From NCBI GenBank assembly GCA_037127315.1, contig JBBBDQ010000192.1, forward strand, positions 3,445,001 through 3,509,000: a stretch of DNA of 64,000 nucleotides. Direction: 5' to 3'. Shown here piece after piece: positions 1 through 9,415 of the stretch. The notes under the pieces are model-generated. The model did no database searches and was not told the origin of the DNA. It saw nothing but the letters and a program-made list of their open reading frames with translations. The stretch is from Ascarosepion bandense (Eukaryota > Mollusca > Cephalopoda > Sepiida > Sepiidae). Position numbers and translations under genes: made by a program. Numbering within the stretch: position 1 is the stretch's first letter; every line of letters starts with the position of its first letter.

Positions 1-747
1 AACAAGTTTATTTTCTGCTTTATAAACTGCTTCATTTTCTGACACAGAGCTGTCAGTGGCACCATCAATCATAACTGACACATAATGAGAGTCACTAATA
101 GATTCCAATGTCTCATCTCTGATCGTGCTTGCAATAGTAGGCATCATTTCACCACACCTAACATCGTTACTGTATGCAGGTGTCACAGGTAGCCCATTTT
201 TGTATTGAAATAAGAGTAGGGGCTTGAGTTTTGTAAAGGCCATTTCTTCCTTCCCTATACAATAAACTGTGTTAAATTTAACTTTCAAATCCATCAAATC
301 CTTTTTGTTTGATTTGATTTCTGCATCGAGAAATTTCTTGGCAATGTGTGACTTTTCAATTGAGTGTTTGCTTGTTTTATTAATGATAAAGCCGCGGCAC
401 TTGCTGTGTCTAGACTTTTACTGTGGGCAAAGGACGTTTTCACATTTAAATTTAGTACTACCATCTACAAAATCAGTTTTTCCAGCCAAAGTTGAACCAT
501 CCCTACGACAAAAATCACAATGCACCGCGTGTTTTTCTCTATCGTAACGAAGCCAGGCAAAAGTCGACAACCAAACTTGTCGGAATTCTCGTACAATAGA
601 CAGCTTACTTTCATTTTGTGTGTCATCATTTCTTTGTTTATCATTTGTGGCATTCTTTTGAGTCTCAGTTTCATTCAGCATTTCTACCTTTTTCGCTTTT
701 GCGAAGAAAGCCGATATCGGCTTTAGTATTGTTTTCTTCATTGCCAT
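1..747 (-). pseudogene. hAT-type transposase fragment, 5' part, runs off left edge
   Basis: Read on the minus strand. The likely start is the Met pair at 747/741 (MAMKKTILKP), because this family usually opens with a short 'KPI..FF' segment. About 75 residues later comes REFRQVWLSTFAWLRYD followed by HCDFCRR, the paired-cysteine zinc-binding module that precedes the catalytic fold in hAT relatives such as KIAA1586/C17orf113-like proteins (family assignment from memory). An in-frame TAA at 418-420 breaks the frame. The same frame then stays open to the window edge and includes VMIDGATDSSV near 40-80, a hallmark around the first catalytic Asp of this group. The expected product is a cut-and-paste transposase, but this copy is dead unless the stop is a sequencing error. 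The upstream frame (747-927) runs into a poly-A/poly-T tract and is not counted as coding. Confidence 0.75.
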
Positions 748-882
748 GTTTAAATCTTTGCGCATGAAACATGAAACTGCGAATAAAATGTTTGCTGCCT
801 TCGTCAAAATGCCAATTAATATCTTGTATATTGTTCTATTAAACCTATCATTGTTTAAACAATTTGACTTTGCTCGTTTTAT

Positions 883-906
883 TAAAAAAAAAAAAAAAAA
901 AAAAAA
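883..906. repeat. poly-A tract
   Basis: An uninterrupted run of more than 20 A on the plus strand, just upstream (minus sense) of the hAT fragment. Antisense reading of this tract makes a spurious poly-Phe extension to the transposase frame. Confidence 0.9.
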
Positions 907-1048
907 GGTTAAACAGACATTTTTCACTCAGTAATGAGCTTTGGAAGATTGGCGGGTAAAAAAAAAAACAGTCGCCAAAAGATAAGCGTTTTATTATTTC
1001 TAGTTGCCACTTGGAAAAAAAAGAAATCACTCGCAACGTAGAGCCCTG

Positions 1049-1049
<1 letters not shown>

Positions 1050-1095
<46 letters not shown>
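1050..1095. repeat. (TA)n microsatellite
   Basis: Near-perfect alternating TA of about 46 bp. Confidence 0.95.
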
Positions 1096-1098
<3 letters not shown>

Positions 1099-2199
1099 AA
1101 AAATTCCATCTTCAACTTAACATATGAGCATAGCCACAGAAATAAACTACCACTTTAGACATCTTTATAGAGTTTCGTAATAACACTTTCATCACTTCGC
1201 TATATAAAAAAACCCATATGTAAAAATTCTTGTCACCTTAATTTTACTAGCCAATGCCCTCTTAAATATAAAATTGATGTTATTAAAAATTTCCTCAAGA
1301 GCCAAAGAGAATTCATCTTTTCACTTGCTTGTCTTCAAAGAACTTCATAACTTGAAACAAATACTTAACAATGGATTTTTATACTATTTGGTTGACTATC
1401 ACAGACTTTTTCTTTCAAACTTGACCACTGACAATAATAACATTAATATTTTCAACGAAAACCAAATTCATAGCCATTATAAACAGAAATAAGTTTCACT
1501 TTGAAATATCATCTGAAAATAAGCAACTCCCATTGATTTATTAAATTAATCATCTATTAAACAAAATTTAAAATGGCTAACCTCATCAATACAATGAACC
1601 AATATTACATACAAATTCACATTTCCCCTGAAGAACTGTCTTTTTGATCCTAATTTTGTAAATAATTATATTGGCCATAATTTTGTAAACTATATTGAAT
1701 GACTTGAAGACTCATGCTGCATCTTTCTAAATGAGCTCGATTGAATTTCATTTAAACACACAGTGACCTACCAGACCCTGCCTGGTATATACTTGTTGCC
1801 AACAAAAATATCATAGTGTTATCCACTTGAAAAAAATAAATAAATAAAAAATAATAATGGAGGTTTTGTTGATGAAGGGAGGAACTCAACACTCAATGGT
1901 GCCAACTATGAACATGCTAACAACATGCTTGCCAATGTTCGATACATAACACATACACACTACTCTACAACATACATAACCCCACAGATATTGTTACACT
2001 TAAAACAACATTCATCCTTGAAAAGGCTAAAAGCATAACCAAAAGTGCTCAGGTAAACAAAACAATTGGACAACTTTTATATGATTTATGTCCTCAAAAG
2101 AAAAAAAAAATCATAAAATCACATGAAGAATGGAAAGAATACCTTGTCTGTCAATTTTGATGAAACATTCATAAAAGAGAGATTCCTGCCCAAATATAC

Positions 2200-2202
<3 letters not shown>
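1096..2202. other. AT-rich non-coding stretch, nothing recognised
   Basis: Both strands were read. Open frames are short, start at random and show no family motif. There are short A runs near 1830 and 2100. CpG is scarce. Confidence 0.6.

Positions 2203-2239
<37 letters not shown>
2203..2239. repeat. (CA)n microsatellite
   Basis: About 18 CA units. It lies immediately beyond the C-terminal remains of the mariner relic to its right. Confidence 0.95.
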
Positions 2240-2242
<3 letters not shown>

Positions 2243-2249
2243 TTTGAAT

Positions 2250-3060
2250 AAGTTCTCGATGAATTTTCATGAAAATTAATGTTTTATTTACAAAAATTAG
2301 TTTTTGGTGGCATTTGAATTCCATGTTGGAAAAACGTGAGGTTAACCACAAGGTGACCCATTTTTTTTTTTGCATCTTCACAAGAATGAAAGTGCTGCTC
2401 AGACAAGCCATGTACTATTAATCAAAACTAGTGATAATCAGACAGAGCAATGTCTTGTGAATACAGCAGGTTGGGTAGGACTTTTCATTAATAGTTTTTA
2501 AGTAGGTTTTCAGCCATTTTGCAACATGTGGTCTAGCGTTGTCATGTTGCAAAAATCACTTTGTTGTGTCTTTTCTCTCAAATGCATAAATTGTAGTCAA
2601 TAGTGATCTCTTGTGATGGTTTCAATCAGTTTGAGCAGCTCATAATAAACTCCCTCCAGCTGATCCCACCAAATGCAGAGTAGGGGCTTCAAACAAAGGA
2701 TATTCATCTTTGACACCAATGTTGAAGCATAGCTGGGCTTACCACATGATCTCTTACTCTTATGGTTATTGTAGTGTATCCACTTTTTATTGCTGGTCAT
2801 GATACAATGCAAAGAAGAAAACATGTAAGCACATGACAAGAAGCTGTTTGACATCCCTCAGCTTCAACTCATATGGCACCCAGTGTTCTTGCTTTTGAAT
2901 CATTTCTGATGCTTTCAAACATTTCAAAGCTGTTGCGTGATCAACTCCTAATAATTCTGCAAGTTCAGTTTGCACCTGACATGAGACTTCATGAAGTAAT
3001 GCCTCTAATTTTTCATCATTCAAACTTTTTCTTTTATCTTCTACATCAAAATCATTTGTT
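2250..3060 (-). pseudogene. mariner transposase relic (mauritiana-like)
   Basis: Minus strand, N-terminus missing. From about 3057 downward the reading gives NDFDVEDKRKSLNDEKLEAL, then the second helix-turn-helix region and the linker motif WVPYEL (near 2865-2885), the usual bridge to the catalytic domain. The first DDD block should read like 'VTGDEKWIHYDN' but here is MTSNKKWIHYNN, so the first catalytic Asp is Asn. LLCIWWDQLEGVYYELL follows. The second block (HDNARPHVA-like) and third block (YSPD.A.SDYH-like) survive only as frameshifted pieces at about 2560-2400, and a remnant of the C-terminal 'FF..GI..LP' stretch appears near 2330. No terminal inverted repeats were found, so this is an old internal fragment. 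The subfamily is from motif resemblance only. Confidence 0.8.
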
Positions 3061-3195
3061 TTTTTTATATATTTTGTATGTTCACATGATTATTTTTCAG
3101 AACTCAAGTTATATAGGAATTGTCCAAATATTTCATTTTTCCAAGTGCTTTCAGCTACACGTTTAGCCATTATCAAGGGTGAATTTCGTTTTCAT

Positions 3196-3496
3196 TGTGG
3201 TGCATTGGATATCGGCTCGGAATGAGAAATCGGAGAGCCAAGTTCGAATTCCAGCCAAATTCATTGCATTCACTTACGCGCAAATACTCTTGGGAAAGGT
3301 ATTAATCCATCTCTTCCTTCCAGTTATGAGTTAAATAACAGGACAGATTGGGTTCTATAGCCTTGGTCGGCAACCAGTCTACCGCAGAAAGCAATGGCAA
3401 CCTACTGCGGGATAATATTCTGCCCAGTCAGTCATGTCTCTTGAGACATGATCACCCAAGCGTGTATCACGTATGGCACTTAACTGACTGATTGAA
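3196..3496 (+). mobile_element. tRNA-headed SINE, copy 1
   Basis: The first 60 bp look like a tRNA gene: a box-A-like start near 3205-3218 and a good box B, AGTTCGAATTCC (3240-3251). The body includes ACTTACGCGCAAATAC, GGACAGATTGGGTTCTATAG, CTACTGCGGGATAATATTCT and CGTGTATCACGTATGGCACT. A reverse-complement copy lies at 26931-27160, which proves it is dispersed. The head resembles tRNA-Arg weakly. Several CpGs survive in a CpG-poor neighbourhood, which suggests a fairly young insertion. Non-autonomous; it would depend on a LINE for mobility. Confidence 0.75.
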
Positions 3497-4265
3497 TATA
3501 TGTAAAGTTTATGTATATAGAGTCATACGTGTATATAATTCTGAACACAGTAAGCACATTGTTAGTTACCATGTTCATAATTGATATTATTAAGTGTAGG
3601 GTTTCTCTTTTTTTCCTCCATTATTTTTAATCTTTTGCATGTGGATGATGCCATTATGTGTGTATTGTCATCAAGTATGTCATGGACAAGGCATTGTAGA
3701 TCTCTGTGCATGTTTAAATGAGATTGGCAGTTTTAAATTTTGTGTAATAGACAATTTTCTAGTTTAAGTCAGTCAAAGTTACATATTTTCAGATGATGTT
3801 ATGAAATGAAGATTCATTCTGTTTATAATTGGTATGTTTAGAAAATATTTATGTTATGTTACACACACACACACACACACACAAAATAAAGCCTCTACAA
3901 TGCAAAAATGTACACATAAGGGATACTCTATGCAATCTAAGAACCTGGATCTACTAACACAAGATATTTACATTTGGACAAACGTAAACATACACTAACA
4001 TTACCAACCAACATATTAATACACTTTACCATTCAAGATATTAAAAAAAAATAATTGTCGATCCTTTTTATATTTTAATACACAACACACATATTATGCA
4101 TACATATAAACAAAGTGTTCCTATACATAGATTTAAAAACAATTGCCTGTTGCTTTATTACCTGTGACACATATCTGACCAATAAGAATCAATCTTAAAC
4201 ATTCCCATATACTGACACTTTGTAAAAATTTTTCAGTTTTTCATTTCTCATTTTTAACTAGATTC
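3497..4265. other. AT-rich non-coding stretch with a (CA)n tract
   Basis: No gene or known repeat was recognised apart from a (CA)n microsatellite at 3861-3883. Confidence 0.6.
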
Positions 4266-4292
4266 CTGAAGAAGCTTTAATAAAAGCGAAAC
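4266..4292 (+). other. hammerhead-ribozyme-like core
   Basis: CTGAAGA (4266-4272) is followed by a small hairpin (GCTTT, AAT loop, AAAGC) and then GAAAC (4288-4292). This matches the conserved order CUGANGA, stem II, GAAA of hammerhead ribozymes, which are known from Penelope-like elements and retrozymes. I could not build convincing stems I and III around it, so it may be a decayed copy or chance. Confidence 0.3.
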
Positions 4293-4689
4293 ATGTTACC
4301 TACATTGTTCATTACTTATTCTTTTATCGTGTTAAGATTCTGACGCATATATTCAACTCATGCATATACAGACAAATATATACACATGTAATGGCTGGTA
4401 ACTTGTATTTGAAGATACCCGCCTACTGAGGCAGCTAGCTAATCCCCATTGCAGACACCTGCTCAGGTACATTTGTGTTTGTTCAACATCCACAGAGCCC
4501 ACACTATACTGAGCAGATCTTAGTTACAGTTTCTGGGAGAGAGCAAGTTATTTAGCATGGACAACGGAGTGAACAAAGCCAGGGCACTTAAACTCTAGGT
4601 AATGATGACTTGTGACTTTGAGATAGCACAACCATTGATGGCTCCTCAAAGAGAGCTGTCTACCCCATTTTACCCACAGGGTTTGGTTC

Positions 4690-4875
4690 AAGTCATGGCA
4701 TGGTTTTCAGACACTTTCCAAAAATGTCACATGCTGGAATCCCCTCTTCCAGAGTGATAACATCAAGAAGTCACCTTCCTGATAAATCAGCCATGGTGAG
4801 ATTCGAACACAGGCTTCAAGATCAGAAAGTGAACATTCTAACTACTCAGCCATGTGCCCATACACACACACAAGA
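4690..4875 (-). mobile_element. tRNA-like SINE with (CA)-rich flank
   Basis: On the minus strand the reading begins GGGCACATGGCTGAGTAGTT (box-A-like) and reaches GTGTTCGAATCTCACC (box-B-like) about 50 bp on, with tRNA spacing. The tail runs to about 4690. It is distinct from the SINE at 3196. A short CA tract lies at its head side. No second copy was seen in the window, so family membership rests on the tRNA resemblance. Confidence 0.55.
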
Positions 4876-5472
4876 ACCCCCACTACATTTGTGGAAGTTA
4901 GAGACCAGAAACAGCTGTGAATAGTTGGAATCTGCAAATACTTGAACCCCAATGAAAAGTGCTTATAAGTACCTATTTTGAGTGTTAAAAAATCCCATAT
5001 GCCTAAAACTTTTTAAAAATAGAAGTCTGATGGTGCCACCAGGCTTAGCATATATTTTCTTCCATATATACAATAACTGTTTTCTTTTACACATATAGGT
5101 ACAACTATTGAAAATATTAAAACACATACATGTACAGTAATAAGACACAAACACAAAAATGCTTAATAATTCTGCTGCTTAGACTCCTAGAGTGTACGTA
5201 AAAGGAAAAAACACAAAAGCAAATCTACAAAGATTCTCAGCACACAACACTAGTGAATTAACCAGGCTTCTAGGAAAGTGGCTGAGCATTTCGTGCATCA
5301 ACCAATGGGCACTGGTCTTGTATCGGCATTCAATCATCAGCCAATAGCGTTCAAATAATGGAGTGAACAAACGAACACACACATTCAACTGTTGTGCCAC
5401 TCAGATATTTTCTAGAAAAATTCTGCGAATGTGTGAAGTCACAAATGCTGTAACACAATTAGACAGGGATTA
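4876..5472. other. non-coding stretch, nothing recognised
   Basis: Short random open frames only, on both strands. Confidence 0.6.
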
Positions 5473-5597
5473 TACACACACACACACACACAGTTACCAC
5501 TTCCGTAATTTATGCATTACTCCTCAGCAATGAATTGAGTTCACCCAGTGGCTGGTATGCATATACACAGTATATATATATATATATAACACACACT
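5473..5597 (+). repeat. left part of an interrupted dispersed repeat
   Basis: Starts at a (CA)n tract (5473-5491). From 5492 to about 5597 it parallels 9226-9310: shared landmarks are CAGTTACC/CAGTAACC, GCATTACTC, TGAATTGAGTTC/TAAATTGAGTTC, GCTGGT and TATACAC. A short (TA)n lies at 5570-5588. The match resumes at 7306 after copy A of the 1.7-kb element. Confidence 0.7.
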
Positions 5598-7305
5598 GGA
5601 GTCCAGTCATTTTTCTATACCTAAATTTAAATTTAAAAATTAAATAAGTCATCTTCATGCTTTAAAATTAGCTTTAATTGAAAGCCAAGAGATTAAATTT
5701 AACAATTTTAGTAAGCAAAACATACTGGTGTATTTTTAACCGAAATTATATTGATTGAAATCTAAAATTAAAAATTAAAAAAAAAATACTGCCATTTTTG
5801 ATTGATTGACACATTACGTAAACAGTAGCCAAATTTCTGTTTTTAAAAATCTTGAAAAAATAAAATATCCCGCGCTGGCACGTTATTTAAGTCAAATTTT
5901 AATATTAAAACTTACCTTTATCTGTTTTCAATCAATAATTGCTTACTCCCAGAAATTTACTTAAATATGGTAGCCACTTTTTTTGTTATGTAAGTCATAG
6001 AGGTGTTAACAGATGACTGCTACCGGATGTTGACAGACACACAATGTCTGGTGACCAATTGTGATAAAAAATTTTTAATTTTTTTTGGTGGTGGTGGTGG
6101 TGGTGGTGGTGGTAGGGGGTTAACTAAATAGTGAAATTAAAAATTTAACATAATAATTTCAGCACTTATATAATATTTTATAGAATTTTAGTTTAGATTT
6201 ATAGCCAGACATTTGAATATGCTTTCTGAATAAATAAAAATTTTAGAAATGTAGATAATAAAATATCTACAGAGTGAAATTGCGTTCTTCTATGTTTTGC
6301 TAACGGGTAATAACCCAAAACGCTTGTTAACTTATAAAATCATTTTGACCCATATGGAACACCGTACTTTATAAATTTGAACATCGTACTTTATAACTGA
6401 CCGTATTTGCACAAATAATTTAATTAATTTTTTTCTTTTTAAAAATATTCTAGTGAAAATTTTTTATTAATTTTTAAAAAATTTTTTTTATAGACAGTAT
6501 CAATTCTTAACTAAGAAAAAAAAATGATTCAGTTCTTTAAAAGATTTTTAAAATATTTTTAAAACTTTATGAATTATTTATAATAAAAAAAAATGAAAAC
6601 AATTCTTTTAAAATTTTATTAGTAATCAAAAAAAATTTTTTCTTCAGACTATAATGTCCTTAATTTTTATTATTTATTCCAGCAATTAAAAGCTTATCAA
6701 ATTAAATTATATCAAAGTTTTATTGCATTTTTTATATTTCTCTTCGAAGCAGATTTTCGTATAGTGAATCATAATTTTAAATAAAAAAAAAAAATACATG
6801 ATTATATTTCCTGATGAGTCTGCATTTAACTAATAGAACAGAAAATACCAGAAAATTAAAATTTATTAAAATTTCATGAATTTGCTTGAAGGGGGGAGGG
6901 TAACAGAGTTAAAAAATTTTTTTTCATCAATATTTTAAAAAGTAATAATTTCAAAAATAATTTTATTTATTTGTGAATGAGTACAGAAAGTTTCATCAAA
7001 ATCTGACAATTATTTGATTTTTGCGAGATTTTCCAAATTAATGTGTTTGCCAAACGAAAAAGTGAGTTGCGTAAAAAATTACATAATTATCTGTGGCCAC
7101 GCTAACTCCAAATCAAAACAAAATTTTCTGCCAAAATTTCGAACATGTTAAAAGGGATTAAAAAATTTTATAAAATAAATAAAATTAACTTTGATCTTTC
7201 CTCTTCATAATATTATAAACATTTTAATAGAAAAAGTTTTATTAAGTTTTGAACCTTTTAAAATAATACTATGCTGGATTTTTTGTTATGTAATGGAGGT
7301 ACCTA
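5598..7305. mobile_element. 1.7-kb non-coding element, copy A
   Basis: Collinear with copy B (46565-48119) over nearly its full length, in the same orientation. Shared landmarks, A then B: AAGAGATTAAATTTAA; ATTATATTGATTG; AACTTACCTTTATCTGTTTT; CAGACTATAAT; TATTTGATTTTTGCGAGA (A 7012, B 47803); and the end GGAGGTACCTA. No open frame is conserved between the copies, so the element is non-autonomous. Its boundaries follow from an uninterrupted paralogous site at 9226-9415. The left terminus is eroded relative to B. It carries a private (GGT)9 at 6087-6113. CpGs present in B are often TpG or CpA here. Confidence 0.75.
6087..6113. repeat. (GGT)9 microsatellite
   Basis: Nine perfect GGT units after a T run, inside copy A and absent from copy B. 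Confidence 0.95.
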
Positions 7306-7480
7306 CACTAAAATTTAATTCTCTCTCATTCCATGTGCTGATGGCTTAGGGAGTAGGCACTCCAACTGATACCAAATCAGTCATGTGGATGTCTGGCCAC
7401 ACTGTTGAGCTGTGATACAGCAAAACAGGCTTGTATGTGGATGACTAACACTAACACACACACACACACACACACACAAG
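7306..7480 (+). repeat. right part of the interrupted repeat, tRNA-like, (CA)n tail
   Basis: Resumes the alignment with 9316-9415: CCATGTGCTGATGGCTTAGG here against CCATGTGCCGATAGCTTAGG there, then AAATCAGTCA in both. The GCTTAGG segment looks like a tRNA box A. It ends in a (CA)n tract at 7454-7479. Confidence 0.65.
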
Positions 7481-7689
7481 TGTAGACAAAATAATATAAA
7501 CTCCTAGTACAATAATAGCATAATTTGAAAAAGTTCATTAAACTGTCAAAAGCTTTTCTATTTGTGGATTTAGTATTGATAGTACTTCATATTATTTTTT
7601 TTTTATTAGCTAAAATTGTTTTTTTTTTATAGTTTAGTTTGTTAAGTTTATTACAATTAACAGTCAGAACTATTTAAGATTTTAATTGA

Positions 7690-8060
7690 TCAACTTCATC
7701 CTATGGTTCAGGAACTGTTCCTGAAAGTAAATGACATCTTTTCAGGATGATAATGCACCCATCCATATTGCTAAAGTGTAGGCAAATGCTATGAGGATTA
7801 TTCTAGTGAAACAGAGCATCTTATCTGGCCACCACAGTCCCTGATCAACACCATTGAACATTTACGGTTCATTTTAGAAAAACAAATGAAGAGTCAATAT
7901 CCTCCACCATCATCATTGACAGAATTGGGGACTGTTTTAGCTGAAGAATAGATTAAAATCTCTCATGAAACAAACTTTGTAAGAGTTGATACCACACAGA
8001 ATTCAAGCTGTAATTACTATCAATTCTAACTATTGATGCATAACAGAAGAAAAAGCTAAT
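7690..8060 (+). pseudogene. Tc1-like transposase relic, C-terminal part
   Basis: The plus strand reads FQDDNAPIHIAKV then a stop, and after a frameshift IWPPQSP..NTIEHLRFILEK. These are the second and third catalytic blocks of a DD34E Tc1 transposase ('QDNAP.H.A' and 'SPDLN.IE'). Downstream come YPPPSSLTELGTVLAEE and a C-terminal tail near 7990-8020. The stop replacing a Val/Gln codon and the loss of 'DL' in the SPDLN motif show it is inactive. The N-terminal DNA-binding half and the termini are absent. Confidence 0.8.
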
Positions 8061-9014
8061 ATGTATGATATCAAAATTTTGTAGGCAATTGTAGTTGACC
8101 TCTGAGGATGTGAGCAAAAGGATTAGTGCTCTGAGAAGAATCAGCCTTGTAAAGATTGTAGACAGTGAGAAAAGAGGTGGACAGTTTTTTACAATTGTAC
8201 TTTTTTGACAAATTATTATAATATGGCAACAATTTTATGTCTTTGGTGACACTTCAGTGGTTTCAATGAATGTTAGTAACAAGGCTTCATTAGCTTATCT
8301 ACAAAGAGATGTAAAGACTAAAAATAACTTGACCTTATATATTGGAGATTTCTTTCTGAATGCCTGATATTAAAAGTCAAACAAGTGGAATGATTTTTAA
8401 AATCAACCCATTTTTGAATTGGCTATTGAACTAGCAAAATAGTTTCAAACTTAGTGGTAGTATATTTATTTTATGTTAGTTTTGAATAGCATGTAACCAA
8501 AAGAGTTCAACTGAAAAGAAGTCAACAAAAAAGGCAGCAATACTCTACATATTTAGGCTAGATAGAATAATTGGAAACCACATTAAAGTAACAAACATAC
8601 AATGCTGACAAATTACAAGCTAAAAGAAGCTGAAATAAGTAAACAACCTTTTCATAAACCTTCAGATATGCTTACATTCTACATATTAGATATGATGGAT
8701 GCTAAAATATTCTATTATTGATTCACCTTCAAAATGACCAGTCTTTTCTTTTTAAAGAGTTTCTTGGTCAAGCTGAGACCATTTCAGCATTCCCTTATAA
8801 TTTAATAAATGCAACATTTTTAAAAGCAGTTTCCTTACTAAATCCTAAGATTATTTTATACAAAATTTAAAAAATATTGAACTTTATAAATACCATATAG
8901 TGATCCAGATCTTTAAACAATTGGCAAATAGTAAAAAAAAACTTTTTTTTTTTTTTAAAAAGAAAATTGAATTATTTTAACATGCATTAAGAAAAAAAAT
9001 GTGATGGATATTGA
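8061..9014. other. non-coding stretch, nothing recognised
   Basis: Very AT-rich and almost without CpG. No motif-bearing frame on either strand. Confidence 0.6.
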
Positions 9015-9029
9015 TTGTAAATTTTTCGC

Positions 9030-9147
9030 TTTAACTGGAAACAACTATTGCTTTTTAGTCTTTCGTGCCAACGTCCAAAGAGTCCGAGGACCATGGATTA
9101 GTTTTAAAGCTTTCATTACACCTGAACAATGCCGGGCTATACTGCTA

Positions 9148-9150
<3 letters not shown>
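9030..9150. repeat. dispersed repeat D, copy 1
   Basis: About 120 bp nearly identical to 14469-14590: both contain GCTTTAACTGGAAACAACTA and ATGGATTAGTTTTAAAGC. Copy 1 keeps CGTGCC, AACGTCC and GTCCGAG where copy 2 has CATGCC, AATGTCC and GTCTGAG. A short open frame through it is not protein-like. Confidence 0.8.

Positions 9151-9186
<36 letters not shown>
9150..9186. repeat. (TG)n(TA)n microsatellite
   Basis: A short GT run passing into about 15 TA units, directly at the edge of repeat D. Confidence 0.9.
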
Positions 9187-9193
<7 letters not shown>

Positions 9194-9225
9194 AATTGGG
9201 CTCTCTAGGGGGGGAAAATATTAAA

Positions 9226-9415
9226 AACAGTAACCAATTCTGTGATTTACGCATTACTCTTCAATCATAAATTGAGTTCTCTCAGCTGCTGGTGTGTGTA
9301 TACACTGCATATAACACTCAAATTTCATCCCCTCTCAGCCATGTGCCGATAGCTTAGGGGTAGACATTTTAACTGGCAATAAATCAGTCAAGTTTTGATC
9401 CCGGCTGGAATCAAA
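9226..9415 (+). repeat. uninterrupted tRNA-like repeat (empty-site paralogue)
   Basis: The left half matches 5492-5597 and the right half matches 7306-7400, with nothing in between. It is the pre-insertion form of the locus now split by copy A. The right half has a tRNA-like head, GCCGATAGCTTAGGGGTAGA (box A) and TTTTGATCCCGGCT (box B), 9346-9405. Confidence 0.7.

Noticed and set aside
6081..6120. (GGT)9 as a G-quadruplex promoter element
   Set aside because: GG runs of two separated by single T give only weak quadruplex potential, and copy B lacks it.
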